From positions 62,001 to 126,000 of the forward strand of contig JAPZTS010000011.1 in the NCBI GenBank assembly GCA_027533185.1: a stretch of 64,000 nucleotides of DNA, given 5' to 3'. A model generated the notes under the pieces. That model was given only the letters and a program-made list of their open reading frames with translations, did not search any database and was not told the origin of the DNA. This document shows, piece by piece, positions 8,197 through 18,501 of the stretch. Source of the DNA: Leptospira sp. (GTDB taxonomy: Bacteria > Spirochaetota > Leptospiria > Leptospirales > Leptospiraceae). A program made the position numbers and the translations under genes. Position 1 is the stretch's first letter; every line of letters starts with the position of its first letter.

Positions 8197-8200
8197 CCAG

Positions 8201-8401
8201 ATGAGAAATTTCAGTGTATTAGGAAATTTGGCGGAATCAGATGAATTTGGTCCCGATCCAGTTCTACTTAGAAAAAGAGGAATGGCTAATTCCATTCAGA
8301 AGAAATTCCAAAACTATAAAAAGAAAATCGATGATCCAGCTTATATGGATTATGCGATAAACAAAATAGCTATGGAAATTTCTCATTTCATTTCCAAATA
8401 A
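8201..8401 (+). CDS. Unknown 66-residue protein under a structured leader
   Basis: A small, soluble, basic protein (66 residues) with two likely helices: a Lys-rich one around residues 28-44 (ANSIQKKFQNYKKKIDD) and an amphipathic one around 48-64 (YMDYAINKIAMEISHFI). I do not recognise the family. The last helix has a loose resemblance to the C-terminal helix of anti-sigma factor FlgM, but too weak to name. Its stop at 8401 abuts the stop of convergent comM at 8402. The gene looks real because its leader carries two matched hairpins that would control its ribosome binding site. Confidence 0.7.
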   Translation: MRNFSVLGNLAESDEFGPDPVLLRKRGMANSIQKKFQNYKKKIDDPAYMDYAINKIAMEISHFISK

Positions 8402-9853
8402 TTAGCCTAGACTATAGATCCATTCATAGCCGGAAATGTATCTACTGGCCTCCTCAAGATGTACTTCCTTCACTTGAGGGGAAAGGTCAAAATCAGCAAT
8501 CGTCCGAGAAAGATCTCTCCATTGTTTCTGTTTTCTAAAGCTAAATTTAGAAGGCATGGTGGACCTAGAAATATTCTGAGTCAAACTTTCTTTTCCTTGT
8601 ATAATTTCAGAATAGAGGCGATCCTCACGAAATTGCATAGCTTTTATAATTTTTTTTCGGATAAGTGATTCGTCTATTTCCACGCAACGTGCGTCGCCAC
8701 TTGAAAACAAAGTAGAAAAAATACAAATCCGATCCAGAAAAGCTCCACTGATCTTTTGCAAATACATTCGGATTTTGTGGAGGGAGCAGTGGCATTGGGA
8801 TTCACTTGCATAGTTGCCACAACGACAAGGATTTGCAGCCATCATAAGGGTAAAGTTGGCCGGGACCCTGAATTTATCTTTCCATCTAACAACCTCTAAG
8901 TGACCTTCCTCCATTGGTTCTCGTAAGGATTCCAAAATTCTTTCTTTGAATTCCAATGCCTCATCCAGAAATAAGATACCTCCATGGGCAAAACTGATTT
9001 CACCTTTTTGGAAATTAGAGCCACCTCCGAGGAGCCCAACTTCTGATGCAGAATGATGCGGTGATCGGAAAGGTCTTTGAACGACAGATGTTTCAAAATT
9101 AGGTGAAAAAACTGAGTAGGACTCTTTTTCCGTTTTGGAGAGAGGAGGTAGAAGAGGTCTTAAGATTTGGTGGAGGAAGGTTTTCCCTGAGCCAGGGCTT
9201 CCCATGACAAAGGAATGGTGTTTTCCTAAAAAAGAGTATATGAGTCCTTGGAAAACATATGTTTGCTCTTTTGTCATAAGAATTCTTTGGAATTGCTGGT
9301 TTGACTCTAAAGAATCCTCGTTGCTAGTTGTGATGGTTACTGGCTTTATCTCGGTCTCCAAATCCTGGAGTGAGGAAACAAAGTAATAGTCTCCCTCGGG
9401 TAGATTTTTTTCCCTCAATTCCAAAGGAAGAACGAAAGTAGATCTTCCTTGTCTTTGTTTCAACCATACCAAAGGCAGGAGCTCGCTTCCTCCAATCGCT
9501 TGTCCATTCAAACCCAAATTTCCAAGGAACAGAGCATCTTCAGGCAAACAAATTCTGGAAATCTGAGACGTTGCTCTTAGAAGCGCGTAGGCGATGGCCA
9601 AGTCTAAATACACCGTCTTTTTAAGAATATGCGTTGGTCTGAGGTTCACAACGACGGTTTGCATGGGAAAGTAAAATCCAGAAGCTTCCAGTGCGAGGCG
9701 GATTCGGTCTCGAGATTCCTTGGTTGTTGTGGGAGCAAGACCTAAGATTTGGAAGAGGGGAAGGCCGGGTCGGATTGCGACTTCAACTTCAATATCTTTG
9801 GTTCCATCCCATTCATAAAGTAGACTTCTGACGTTTGCTAATTTTGGAAACAT
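8402..9853 (-). CDS. comM: ComM/YifB family AAA+ ATPase
   Basis: A 483-residue Mg-chelatase-like protein. The N-terminal ChlI-type domain (to about 160) includes GLPLFQILGLA and VVVNLRPTHILKK. The AAA+ core has Walker A GSPGSGKT at 218-225, the family segment RSPHHSASEVGLLGGG at about 263-278 and Walker B ILFLDEALEF at about 293-302. The C-terminal part has a CRCGNYASESQCHC cysteine cluster. ComM is a hexameric helicase that promotes branch migration during natural transformation. No other competence genes are close, although yraN, often listed with dprA-type genes, is near. Confidence 0.92.
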   Translation of the reverse strand: MFPKLANVRSLLYEWDGTKDIEVEVAIRPGLPLFQILGLAPTTTKESRDRIRLALEASGFYFPMQTVVVNLRPTHILKKTVYLDLAIAYALLRATSQISRICLPEDALFLGNLGLNGQAIGGSELLPLVWLKQRQGRSTFVLPLELREKNLPEGDYYFVSSLQDLETEIKPVTITTSNEDSLESNQQFQRILMTKEQTYVFQGLIYSFLGKHHSFVMGSPGSGKTFLHQILRPLLPPLSKTEKESYSVFSPNFETSVVQRPFRSPHHSASEVGLLGGGSNFQKGEISFAHGGILFLDEALEFKERILESLREPMEEGHLEVVRWKDKFRVPANFTLMMAANPCRCGNYASESQCHCSLHKIRMYLQKISGAFLDRICIFSTLFSSGDARCVEIDESLIRKKIIKAMQFREDRLYSEIIQGKESLTQNISRSTMPSKFSFRKQKQWRDLSRTIADFDLSPQVKEVHLEEASRYISGYEWIYSLG

Positions 9854-9949
9854 AACGCAAGATGTCTAAAAAATCAGCTTCGGTCCCCAAAAAATAAAAA
9901 AAGCTTTCCAAGTTTAAGGCATTATGGTCATTTTTCCAGAGAGTTTATT

Positions 9950-10339
9950 TTGAATTGTAGTTTCTATCGTTTCATTGGCTTCGGTGTGCTCCTGATCTTT
10001 TTTTCTTGTTCCAAAAGACTTATTGGGAAAGATCAAGTGAGAGAAATCAATGATAGCTTCGATTCTAAGACGTATGCTCTAAAAGAGGACTTGCGACTTT
10101 CACCAGAAGAAGTTTGGAAAAAGGGTACCTTGGTAAAGATTTATATAGAATCTACGCCATCCCTTATTAAACTTAAATTTTACCCTGCTACGGAAACGCG
10201 GGAGGGTTCGGTGGGACGACTTGCTGCCTATATGATCAATAATGATATAGAAAGTGGGAAGTTCGACGCAAGAGATGTAGAAGAATGGGTTGCTACAAAA
10301 TTCCTGCTCACAGTACCCAAAAATAAAAAAACAAAATAG
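9950..10339 (+). CDS. Small putative lipoprotein
   Basis: 129 residues beginning with TTG at 9950, preceded by AGAGAG. A hydrophobic stretch at about residues 8-19 ends in FFSC at about 20, a relaxed lipobox of the kind seen in spirochaetes, suggesting a signal-peptidase-II lipoprotein. The mature part is charged and has a strand-rich segment (LVKIYIESTPSLIKLKFYP). No family was recognised. It lies between divergent comM and the LysM/M23 gene and may share a promoter with the secretion operon. Confidence 0.7.
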   Translation: MNCSFYRFIGFGVLLIFFSCSKRLIGKDQVREINDSFDSKTYALKEDLRLSPEEVWKKGTLVKIYIESTPSLIKLKFYPATETREGSVGRLAAYMINNDIESGKFDARDVEEWVATKFLLTVPKNKKTK

Positions 10340-10433
10340 ATTGCAACCCATGCCTTTATCTTCTAAATCCAAACAAATACCTTTTACACTCTCTCATTTA
10401 AGAAAGTTGAGCCTATTACCCGATAGTATTAAT

Positions 10434-11348
10434 ATGAAGGGTAAATTGATCTGTGCAATTCTTATTGGGTTTTTGACAACAAACTCTTCCGAAGCCAATC
10501 CCTTCTTAAAACTCCAAGAAGAGCTTAAAGAGAAATACCCAAGTTCTGATCCGAGCCTATTTCGACTTTTTCCATCCGAAGAAAGCCAAGTTTCAAAACT
10601 TTTTGAAAGTGGCAAAGTAACATCGAATGACGAGGATTCGGAGGAAGTTGCCTCCCTTGATCTTCCTAAATATATCAATATATCGCCTGTTGTAAGTAAT
10701 ACGGTCATTCATGAGTCCGGTATTGTAATTAAAAAATATACAGTTCAAAAAAAAGATACTTTGTTAAAGATTGCGCGATCCTTTTCGATCGATCTACCCA
10801 AACTTAAAAAACATAATTCTCTAACGTCGGATGCCCTTAAAATCGGGCAAATTCTGGAAATACCCGTTCAGGTAAAAAACGCATCTTCCTCTAGAGTTAT
10901 CTTAAAAAAAATTTTCATCAATCCAGTTCCACAAAGCCGTGTCACATCCAGATTTGGTCGACGCGTAGATCCGTTTAACAAGTACAATCGAGTCTACCAT
11001 TCAGGTCTTGATTTAGCTGCAAAAGTTGGTACACCAATCCTTTCGGCCTCCGATGGAGAAGTTGTATTTACAGGGCGCAATGGTGGTTACGGAAACTCAG
11101 TGACGATTCAACATAAAAATGGGTATAAAACAGTCTATGCGCATTGTGCCCAAATTCTTGTGGAAGTTGGTGAGACAGTTAAGATGGGAAGGGTGATTGC
11201 ACTTGTGGGACGTACGGGAACAGCCACTGGTGCTCATCTACATTTTGAGGTATTTCGAAATGGTAAAATCATGAATCCTGAAGTAGCTCTTGGAATCACA
11301 GAAAAGTATGTTACAAAACTATCGAAAACAGAAGTAGCAGGAATGTAA
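10434..11348 (+). CDS. Secreted LysM plus M23 peptidoglycan endopeptidase
   Basis: About 304 residues from the ATG at 10434, which begins a signal peptide cleaved after SSEA. A longer frame from 10290 has no signal at its front and is rejected. A LysM peptidoglycan-binding domain lies at about residues 95-145 (KKYTVQKKDTLLKIARSF, LKIGQILEIP). The M23 domain follows with HSGLD (zinc His and Asp), VYAHC and HLHFEV, so the active site is complete. It should cut peptide crosslinks in the periplasm. It ends 18 bases before gspC and runs in the same direction, so it may clear wall material for the secretion machine. Confidence 0.92.
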   Translation: MKGKLICAILIGFLTTNSSEANPFLKLQEELKEKYPSSDPSLFRLFPSEESQVSKLFESGKVTSNDEDSEEVASLDLPKYINISPVVSNTVIHESGIVIKKYTVQKKDTLLKIARSFSIDLPKLKKHNSLTSDALKIGQILEIPVQVKNASSSRVILKKIFINPVPQSRVTSRFGRRVDPFNKYNRVYHSGLDLAAKVGTPILSASDGEVVFTGRNGGYGNSVTIQHKNGYKTVYAHCAQILVEVGETVKMGRVIALVGRTGTATGAHLHFEVFRNGKIMNPEVALGITEKYVTKLSKTEVAGM

Positions 11349-11366
11349 TCGGGAGCGGCCCGGCAA

Positions 11367-12281
11367 ATGAATTTACTTCTACAGCGACTCCAATCGAGCC
11401 AATTTTTATCGCTAATTCCCGCTGTACTCATCTTCACGTTTTCCCTTGCTTACTTATTTAAACTTATCCTTCTTTTGATTTTTTCTACAGAGTCAGGTAT
11501 GACAATTGCGAGCAATACCAAACCAAAGGTGGCTAGACAGGAAGTCATTTTAGGAATCTCCACTTATGAAGACATAGTTACTGGGAATCTTATCAGAGGG
11601 CAGGTTTATGATCCGAATGATGCCACCAAACGTGGCGCAGACGGTCAAATCTTGGATCCGGAACTGGGTCAAGACAATGGAGACGATGATCAAATGTTTG
11701 TAACGGGGACTCTGTCTGGTCATTGGTCTTTCGCAAGAGTTACTATTCGAGAAAAAGCAAATAACGATTCTGAAGAATTTTCCATTGGGGAGATGGTAGG
11801 TGGATATAAAGTGCAGGCAATCGAGCAGCATTTTGTGGTTCTAAAAAAAGGAGGACTCAGCTTAAAAGTCAATATCGGCGAAACTCCTGCCCAAGCGAAA
11901 GAGAGACTCCGCCCGAAAGATGGATCGCAGGTAAGTCCCATTGGTCCATCAAGCCAAACCGTTCAGAAAGTGCTGTCCAGAGAGGATGTGAATCGAAAAC
12001 TGAAAGATCCCAACACCATCTATAAAAATGCTCGATTTGGGCCTCATCTTGTGGATGGAAAGATCGAAGGCTACAAGGTCTACCAGGTGGGAAAAGACCA
12101 TGTTTTTTATGCGTTGGGTGCCAGATCTGGAGATATCGTGAAACGTGTAAATGGGATGCCGCTAAACGAAACGGAGAAAATGTTGGAAATTTGGGGATCT
12201 ATCAAACAAGCACCAAAAATAACGGTGGATTTAGAACGACAAGGCAAAATCATCACCTATGAGTTCATCATTCGGAATTAA
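11367..12281 (+). CDS. gspC: Type II secretion inner-membrane protein GspC
   Basis: 304 residues with an N-terminal transmembrane helix at about 17-40, a periplasmic homology region at about 55-170 ([39 protein letters not shown]) and a C-terminal PDZ-like domain at about 205-304 ([31 protein letters not shown]). GspC links the inner-membrane platform to the secretin and helps choose substrates. It starts the gspC-N block and overlaps an alternative start of gspD. Confidence 0.88.
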   Translation: MNLLLQRLQSSQFLSLIPAVLIFTFSLAYLFKLILLLIFSTESGMTIASNTKPKVARQEVILGISTYEDIVTGNLIRGQVYDPNDATKRGADGQILDPELGQDNGDDDQMFVTGTLSGHWSFARVTIREKANNDSEEFSIGEMVGGYKVQAIEQHFVVLKKGGLSLKVNIGETPAQAKERLRPKDGSQVSPIGPSSQTVQKVLSREDVNRKLKDPNTIYKNARFGPHLVDGKIEGYKVYQVGKDHVFYALGARSGDIVKRVNGMPLNETEKMLEIWGSIKQAPKITVDLERQGKIITYEFIIRN

Positions 12282-12282
12282 A

Positions 12283-14037
12283 ATGAGAAAATTAGCACGA
12301 AGCCTCCTATTATTTGCCATTTTTTATTCGATCGTCACACCAAGTTTTTCTCAAGATAAATCCAAAGTAAAAACGAAGTCCATGGTTAGTCCTGAACCAG
12401 CTAGTTTTACAGCAGATTGGCGTGATACGGAGCTCAAAGACTTTCTTATGGGAATGAGTGCAATCGTAAAGAGAAATATCCTTATTGATGATGCTGTTAA
12501 AGGAAAGAAAGTAACTATAATCTCTCAGAAAAAAATCAGAGTCGAAGATGCATTTGGCTTTATGAAATCAGTTCTCGAGACCCAAGGTTTTGGCCTCATC
12601 GAAGAAAATAACCTAATTAAGGTGGTTAAAATTAAAGATGCGCTCGCTAAATCGCAAATAGTTCGCATCGGTAAGGATCCAGTTCCCGATCCAGAGGTTT
12701 CGTTAAATAAGACAATTACACAGATTGTTCCTTTAGAATACTCCAACGCTCAGGAATTGGAGCCTATTCTGAAGCGAGTAACTTCAGCTGATACAGACAT
12801 TATCATTCCAAAAAATCAGAATACTCTCATTTTTTCAGGTTCCACAGCTGATATAAACAAACTTCTCAAACTTGTTGAGAATTTAGATGTTCGAGCTGAC
12901 GGTCCAGGTTCAATTAGTTCCGCAGGCGATATACATATTTATACTTTAGAATACAATGAAGCAGAAAAGTTGGCAGCGATTTTAGTAAAGTTGGATATGC
13001 CTGATTTGCCAGTAGCACCTGCACAGAATGGAACTCCACAGGAAGGTGTAGAAATCAAACAGGCTCCCCCTGTCAGCCAACCAAAAATTCCTGGCAAACA
13101 AGACAAGATTAAAGCCGTAGCCCACAAAGAATCCAATTCTCTTATTGTCACTGCAACTCCTTCGGAATGGGAAGAGATTAAAAAAATTATAAAGATTTTA
13201 GATACGCCAAGAAAGCAGGTTTTATTAGAAGTATTGATAGTTGAGCTCACATCCACTGATCTAAACGATTTCGGTATTGATTGGCGCTATCAGGAACTTG
13301 CGTATGGACAATTTAACACAGGTCTTGCGGCACAAGGTGGGGTCATTGACAAGAATGGAAGACCTACCAACGTAAATACACTGTCTGGTTTTTCACTAGG
13401 ATTTATCCGTCGGGGGGGACAACAGATTATTGGTATCCTCAATGCAAACTCCACAAACGAAAACTTTAATGTTTTATCCGCACCCCAAATTCTGACTCTC
13501 GACAACCAAGAGGCCGAGATCAACGTAGGTCAGGATGTCCCTGTGCGAACCCAGAACCGGAATGCAGGACTTGGTGGGGACAACGCAGTAACGGTTGCTA
13601 ACTTTGAATACAGACCTACAGGTATCAAACTTAAATTTACACCTCACATAAATAAAAACAACCGAATCACATTGGATCTCTACCAAGAGATTAAAAACGT
13701 CGCAGGAATTTCTTCTGAGGCTACTGGTGGAAACCCAACCTTCAACAAACGAGATATCAAAACCACAATTGTTGTAGATAATATCCAAACAATCGTGATT
13801 GGTGGGTTGTTATCGAATGACAAACAAAAGAAAGTCCAGAAGATCCCCATTTTGGGAGAAATTCCACTTCTTGGAACATTGTTCCGCAGGACAACGAACC
13901 AAAACAGAAAAACCAATCTAATGGTATTTTTAACACCGCATATCTTAGATGATCGTGAAAAGTCAGATAAAATGACCATCCAAAAGAAAAATGAACAGGA
14001 AAGGATGGTTGACGAAAGAGAAAAGAAACTTCGATGA
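12283..14037 (+). CDS. gspD: Type II secretion secretin GspD
   Basis: About 584 residues from ATG 12283, which opens a signal peptide ending near FSQ. An in-frame ATG at 12259 lies inside gspC. N0-N3 ring domains run from about residue 30 to 310 ([18 protein letters not shown]; repeated IIPLEYSNA-type motifs). The secretin core follows, with [20 protein letters not shown] and the signature [16 protein letters not shown]. It forms the outer-membrane channel. No S-domain pilotin-binding tail is obvious and no pilotin gene is present, so assembly may rely on another lipoprotein. It ends in an ATGA overlap with gspE. Confidence 0.96.
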   Translation: MRKLARSLLLFAIFYSIVTPSFSQDKSKVKTKSMVSPEPASFTADWRDTELKDFLMGMSAIVKRNILIDDAVKGKKVTIISQKKIRVEDAFGFMKSVLETQGFGLIEENNLIKVVKIKDALAKSQIVRIGKDPVPDPEVSLNKTITQIVPLEYSNAQELEPILKRVTSADTDIIIPKNQNTLIFSGSTADINKLLKLVENLDVRADGPGSISSAGDIHIYTLEYNEAEKLAAILVKLDMPDLPVAPAQNGTPQEGVEIKQAPPVSQPKIPGKQDKIKAVAHKESNSLIVTATPSEWEEIKKIIKILDTPRKQVLLEVLIVELTSTDLNDFGIDWRYQELAYGQFNTGLAAQGGVIDKNGRPTNVNTLSGFSLGFIRRGGQQIIGILNANSTNENFNVLSAPQILTLDNQEAEINVGQDVPVRTQNRNAGLGGDNAVTVANFEYRPTGIKLKFTPHINKNNRITLDLYQEIKNVAGISSEATGGNPTFNKRDIKTTIVVDNIQTIVIGGLLSNDKQKKVQKIPILGEIPLLGTLFRRTTNQNRKTNLMVFLTPHILDDREKSDKMTIQKKNEQERMVDEREKKLR

Positions 14038-15710
14038 GAAAGAGTTTAGGCCAAGTCCTTTTAGAAGATGGAATCCTCACTGCCAAAGATTTGGAGGATC
14101 TTTCCAAACAACAGGAAAAATCTAATCTTCCTTTAACTCATATTATACAAAAGAAGGGACTTGCCTCTGAGATAGATATCCTAAAGGCTCTTTCCAAACT
14201 CCATAGATTTGATTTTTACGAAAAACTGGAATTTGTTCCGAACGAACAGGTATTTGATAAAGTTCCATTAAAGCTCATACAGAGGTCAAAAATTGTACCT
14301 TTTTCTGTAATAGGGAAAAAGGTATTTGTTGCCACTTCAGATCCTACCGACTTACATCCTATGGATGATATTCGGTCCTTTCTCAAAGGATACGAGATCC
14401 AATTTGTTTTAGCTCCGGAAAACGAAATCATGCGAATTGTGCATTCGCAGTTCGATAAGACTACAGCCGAAGCCAAAGAGATGATGGATGAGATGGATGG
14501 TTCCTTTGGGGAACTCTCGGATGCATTTGAATCAGATGCTCTTGATCTCTCCAACGAAGCACCAATCATTAAGATGGTGAATGTCATTCTTTCTCAAGCC
14601 GTTTCCGAAAGGGCTTCCGATATCCATATCGAACCTTTTGAAAAATCTGTCGTGGTTCGTTACAGAGTGGATGGTGTTTTGCAGAAAGTTCTTTCACCAC
14701 CTAAGTCATTTTTGGCGGGAATTTCTACTCGTATCAAAATCATGTCCAATCTCAATATTGCTGAGAATCGGCTTCCTCAAGATGGTAGAATTAAACTTCG
14801 GTTAGCTGGCAAAGATGTAGATGTTCGAGTATCTATCATACCCTGTCAATTCGGAGAACGGATTGTAATGCGACTTTTGAACAAAACAGATCAAAAGTAT
14901 TCCATAAATACGATGGGATTTACTCCAACTATTTTAAACAATTTCAAGGAACTCATCTACAAACCATATGGTATTATCCTTGTAACAGGTCCAACTGGAT
15001 CTGGTAAATCGACCACACTCTATTCTGCACTTTCGGAAATCAATACCGAAGAAAGAAATATCATCACATGCGAAGATCCTGTGGAATACCAAATGGATGG
15101 AATTTCCCAAATGCAGATGAGTGAAAAGATTGGACTTACATTTGCGGCAGGACTAAGATCGATTCTTCGACAGGACCCAGATGTTGTGATGGTGGGGGAA
15201 ATCCGCGATGAAGAGACAGCAAGAATAGCGATCCAAGCTTCACTCACAGGTCACTTGGTTTTTTCAACTCTTCACACGAATGATTCTTCGTCGGCAGTCA
15301 CAAGGTTAGTGGATATGGGGATTGAGCCATACTTAATCACCTCATCGGTTCTTGGATTTATGGCTCAGCGTCTAGTGCGTGTTATCTGTAAAGATTGCAA
15401 AACATCTTACAAACCTACGGACAAAGATCTGGCAGGTCTTGGAATCCAGAGAAAGGAATTGAAAAATGGTGTCTTATACCGAGGTAAGGGATGTTCCTCT
15501 TGTTTGAATTCTGGATACAAAGGTAGAACCGGTCTCTACGAACTGCTTGTTATGAATGATGAGATCAAGAGGGCTGTTTTGCAAGGGGCAGATGCCAACC
15601 GAATCAAGGAAATTGCTCTGAAAAATGGACTTTCGACTTTACAGGATTATGGTAAGATAAAAGTCATTGAAGGTGTGACTACACCAGAAGAAGTTCTTCG
15701 GGTCTCCTAA
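14034..15710 (+). CDS. gspE: Type II secretion ATPase GspE
   Basis: A 558-residue cytoplasmic hexameric ATPase that powers pseudopilus growth. It has an N-terminal MshEN-like domain ([14 protein letters not shown]), an N2 domain with SDIHIEPFE, Walker [10 protein letters not shown] at 319-327, the Asp box around 344-352, Walker [13 protein letters not shown] at about 384-395 and the His box [12 protein letters not shown]. Two CxxC pairs at 452-455 and 487-490 make the zinc-binding C-terminal module. All catalytic elements are present. It overlaps gspD by ATGA and gspF by one base. Confidence 0.97.
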   Translation: MRKSLGQVLLEDGILTAKDLEDLSKQQEKSNLPLTHIIQKKGLASEIDILKALSKLHRFDFYEKLEFVPNEQVFDKVPLKLIQRSKIVPFSVIGKKVFVATSDPTDLHPMDDIRSFLKGYEIQFVLAPENEIMRIVHSQFDKTTAEAKEMMDEMDGSFGELSDAFESDALDLSNEAPIIKMVNVILSQAVSERASDIHIEPFEKSVVVRYRVDGVLQKVLSPPKSFLAGISTRIKIMSNLNIAENRLPQDGRIKLRLAGKDVDVRVSIIPCQFGERIVMRLLNKTDQKYSINTMGFTPTILNNFKELIYKPYGIILVTGPTGSGKSTTLYSALSEINTEERNIITCEDPVEYQMDGISQMQMSEKIGLTFAAGLRSILRQDPDVVMVGEIRDEETARIAIQASLTGHLVFSTLHTNDSSSAVTRLVDMGIEPYLITSSVLGFMAQRLVRVICKDCKTSYKPTDKDLAGLGIQRKELKNGVLYRGKGCSSCLNSGYKGRTGLYELLVMNDEIKRAVLQGADANRIKEIALKNGLSTLQDYGKIKVIEGVTTPEEVLRVS

Positions 15711-16936
15711 TGCCACTTTATACCTACGTCGCATTCAATAAAAAAGGCAAAGAAGAAAAGAATATCATTGATGCTCCTAGCCTTCAAGCGGCACGGAACA
15801 AACTAAAAGCAAAGGGTTTGTACGTTCGTTCCATAACAGAAGACCGCGAAAAGGAAGAAAGGGAACTCTTCCCTTTTCTATCCAAACTCATGTATCGTAT
15901 TCCTAGGAAGGAAGTTGGTTTATTTTCCAAACAATTAGGAACACTCCTCGGAGCGGGAATCCCGCTAGATAAATGTCTGTTATCAATTATTGACCAAGTT
16001 GAAAATATTTATCTGAAAAAAGTAATGATTGAGATGAGAGCGGATATTACGGAAGGTATGTCACTTTCCGAATCTATGAAAAAACACCCAACGGTATTTC
16101 CTGACCAATATCCAAGTTTGATTGCAGTTGGTGAATCAACGGGGAATTATGAAGACACCTTGCATAGATTAGCTGAATTAGAAGAAAAATCTTCCGAACT
16201 TAAAAACAAAGTACAAGTTGCCATGATTTATCCCATGATTATGGGACTACTTTCTTTAGGTGTTTCGATCTTTTTACTTGTTGTAGTTATTCCCCAAATA
16301 GAACAGTTGTTTGCTTCCTTTGATGCAAAATTACCTTTACTGACACGTGGTGTGATCTTTCTCTCCTATATTCTAACGAACTATTGGCTCTTTATTTTGG
16401 CAGCGATTGGACTTGCATTCTTAGGTTTTGCAAAATGGAAGAGTTCCCAGGAAGGCAAAAAAGTCTGGGATAAATTTTTACTCCGAGTTCCTGTGGTCGG
16501 TGGTGTTCTTCGAAAAATCCTTGTCTCGAACTTTGCAAGAAACCTTGCCATCCTGCTCCTGAACCGAGTTCCTTTAATCACCTCCTTAAATATTGTCTCC
16601 GACGTGGTTGGCCACACAGTCTTTCGAGAAGAAATTGGACAAGCAGTGATCAAGATCAAGGAGGGGGGGAAACTTTCCGACTCCCTTCAGGGATCCCAAA
16701 TTCTACCGCAAATGGTGCTTGGGATGCTCAGTGCGGGAGAGGCATCCGACAAAGTGCCAGAAATGATGAATAAACTTTCAGAAATCTACGAATCTGAGGT
16801 CGATACCTCAATAAAATCTTTGACCCAAGCACTAGAACCTATGATGATTATAGTAATGGGTGGGATAATTTTTACCATTATGGCGGCTATTATGACTCCA
16901 ATGTACAAATTGACGCAAGAAATTCAGGGGATGTAA
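15710..16936 (+). CDS. gspF: Type II secretion platform protein GspF
   Basis: A 408-residue polytopic inner-membrane protein with two T2SSF cytoplasmic domains, at about 65-190 (FSKQLGTLLGAGIPLDKCL) and 270-390 (FARNLAILLLNRVPLITSL), separated by membrane helices at about 165-190 and 215-245 and followed by a C-terminal helix (IIVMGGIIFTIMAAIM). It anchors the GspE ATPase. The N-terminus YTYVAFNKKGKEEKNII is the family opening. Its ATG overlaps the gspE stop by one base. Confidence 0.96.
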   Translation: MPLYTYVAFNKKGKEEKNIIDAPSLQAARNKLKAKGLYVRSITEDREKEERELFPFLSKLMYRIPRKEVGLFSKQLGTLLGAGIPLDKCLLSIIDQVENIYLKKVMIEMRADITEGMSLSESMKKHPTVFPDQYPSLIAVGESTGNYEDTLHRLAELEEKSSELKNKVQVAMIYPMIMGLLSLGVSIFLLVVVIPQIEQLFASFDAKLPLLTRGVIFLSYILTNYWLFILAAIGLAFLGFAKWKSSQEGKKVWDKFLLRVPVVGGVLRKILVSNFARNLAILLLNRVPLITSLNIVSDVVGHTVFREEIGQAVIKIKEGGKLSDSLQGSQILPQMVLGMLSAGEASDKVPEMMNKLSEIYESEVDTSIKSLTQALEPMMIIVMGGIIFTIMAAIMTPMYKLTQEIQGM

Positions 16937-16939
16937 AAA

Positions 16940-17401
16940 ATGAAATTGAGTGGGAACCAAAAAAAGTTGCGCGAGGGATTGACCTTGATTGAGATCACAG
17001 TTGTGATGTTGATCCTGGGATCTCTCATGGCCATTCTTTATTCCAGTATTGGAAATCGTGGAGAAGGTGAAAAAAAATTAAAGCTTAAAAACGATAGTGC
17101 TGTGCTACGAACTGCTTTGGAACGATACCAAGAAGTCTATGATAAGTATCCTTCTGAAGAACAGGGTCTCCAGGCTTTGATTGAAAAACCAGATGATGAT
17201 AAAATCGGTGACGACTATGAACCGATCATCCGGGAAAAGGCGGTTTTAAAGGATCCATGGAAAACAAATTATGTTTTAAAATTTGAAGGAGCAGTTCCAC
17301 AGGTAATCACTCTCGGTGCTGACAAAAAAGAAGGTGGAGAAGGAAAAGATAAAGACTTCAATATCCTTTCACCAGATGACTATCCCGCCGCTTTCCGATA
17401 G
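16940..17401 (+). CDS. gspG: Major pseudopilin GspG
   Basis: 153 residues. A short basic leader ends at REG, followed by LTLIEITVVMLILGSLMA, so the prepilin peptidase cleaves after Gly with Leu in place of the usual Phe at +1 and Glu at +5. The globular domain has the GspG hallmarks: ERYQEVYDKYPSEEQGLQAL and a DPWKTNYVL segment. GspG polymerises into the pseudopilus that pushes substrates through the secretin. No prepilin peptidase (gspO) gene is in the window. Confidence 0.95.
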   Translation: MKLSGNQKKLREGLTLIEITVVMLILGSLMAILYSSIGNRGEGEKKLKLKNDSAVLRTALERYQEVYDKYPSEEQGLQALIEKPDDDKIGDDYEPIIREKAVLKDPWKTNYVLKFEGAVPQVITLGADKKEGGEGKDKDFNILSPDDYPAAFR

Positions 17402-18005
17402 ACAAAAAGGTCGACTAACTTACCTTAAATTACGGCGCGGTCTCACTTTGATTGAGATCGCTGTCGTGATTTCTATATTAGGTCTTCTGATGGTAATCGT
17501 GGGAGGAACTCTTCGAAACCTCATTATTCCATCAACAGAAGATATCGCAGTTAAGTTACAAGAATCCTTTAAATTTGCTTATAACAAAAGTCAACTGACA
17601 AATCAGTCTGTTGTTTTTCGTTATAATTTTCAAAAAGCAGAGTATCAATTTTTTCTTCTAAAACGAGAAGAAGGTGGAATCGAAGAAGAGCCAATTCTAA
17701 AAAAATCAACTCTACCGTTTTATTCTAAAATTACAAAGGCTAGAGATCTTGCGGGAAAACCAATTTCAGAAGGAGAACTTAAGATTACGTTTACTCCCCA
17801 AGGTTCTACGACGGATCTATTTCTTTATATAGGGTCCGATTCGGAAGTAAAACGAACCATTCAAATCTATAGATATGGTGGTCGAATTAAGATCCATAAG
17901 ACTGATTATTTTCCCGATCCCGAAATTGATAGACCCATAAAAGTTTCGTATGGCCTGGATGATAGGGACGAACAGGTTGGCCCAAGTGCAAAGAACAACC
18001 GTTAG
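17376..18005 (+). CDS. gspH: Minor pseudopilin GspH
   Basis: About 210 residues if the ATG at 17376 is used, overlapping gspG by 26 bases. A longer frame from 17316 would add an implausible leader. RRG followed by LTLIEIAVVISILGLLMVIVGG is a class III signal peptide with Gly at -1 and Glu at +5. The C-terminal domain is strand-rich, with a GspH-like segment (LKITFTPQGSTTDLFLYIG). It lies between gspG and gspI, the standard place. GspH is thought to bridge the pseudopilus body and its tip complex. Confidence 0.85.
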   Translation: MTIPPLSDRQKGRLTYLKLRRGLTLIEIAVVISILGLLMVIVGGTLRNLIIPSTEDIAVKLQESFKFAYNKSQLTNQSVVFRYNFQKAEYQFFLLKREEGGIEEEPILKKSTLPFYSKITKARDLAGKPISEGELKITFTPQGSTTDLFLYIGSDSEVKRTIQIYRYGGRIKIHKTDYFPDPEIDRPIKVSYGLDDRDEQVGPSAKNNR

Positions 18006-18501
18006 ATCCGCATTTACTCTGTTTGAAGTAACCATTGCGATGGCCATGGCAGCATCTGTTATGACGATGACATATTCCTTGATTGCCGATGGAATTAGTT
18101 ACCAAAAAAGAGCCGTTTTACTTTCTAACGCAGTGCACCTTGCAAAAATCAAAATGGCTCAGGTAGACTCGTCCACTGCAATGCAAACCGATACTACGAA
18201 AGGATCGATTGATGCATTCCCGGGATATACGTTTGAGACCGAAATTAAAGAAGAAGAGAAAGACCTTCTGAAATTGGCCTCGGGAAAGGATGCCGAATTG
18301 CTTAAGAGCAAAGCTCCGAAAGATATGTTAGGTGATAAGGACGTGGGCTTAAGCAACCTCATGAAAAATCGTGGCCAAAAAAAGAGCTTTGAAACGGGAG
18401 GACTTTTAAAAGTTTTCCATGTAAAGGTCAGTATATTTTATATGGATGGAAATAAAAAAGAGAAGTATGTAGTCGAAACCTTTCGGAGTACTAAGTATTG
18501 A
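17950..18501 (+). CDS. gspI: Minor pseudopilin GspI
   Basis: Up to 183 residues. ATG at 17950 gives the longest form; TTG at 17977 has the better ribosome binding site (AGGGA at 17964-17968, eight bases away) and a shorter leader, so it may be the true start. The cleavage region is VRSA followed by FTLFEVTIAMAMAASVM, so the -1 residue is Ala rather than the usual Gly, with Phe +1 and Glu +5. GspI nucleates the tip complex with GspJ and GspK. It is longer than many GspI proteins owing to a charged central insertion. Confidence 0.82.
   Translation: MAWMIGTNRLAQVQRTTVRSAFTLFEVTIAMAMAASVMTMTYSLIADGISYQKRAVLLSNAVHLAKIKMAQVDSSTAMQTDTTKGSIDAFPGYTFETEIKEEEKDLLKLASGKDAELLKSKAPKDMLGDKDVGLSNLMKNRGQKKSFETGGLLKVFHVKVSIFYMDGNKKEKYVVETFRSTKY

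Noticed and set aside
10290..10433. Longer frame for the LysM/M23 peptidase
   Set aside because: The extra residues include basic and Ser-rich sequence ahead of an internal signal peptide; the ATG at 10434 gives a natural secreted start.
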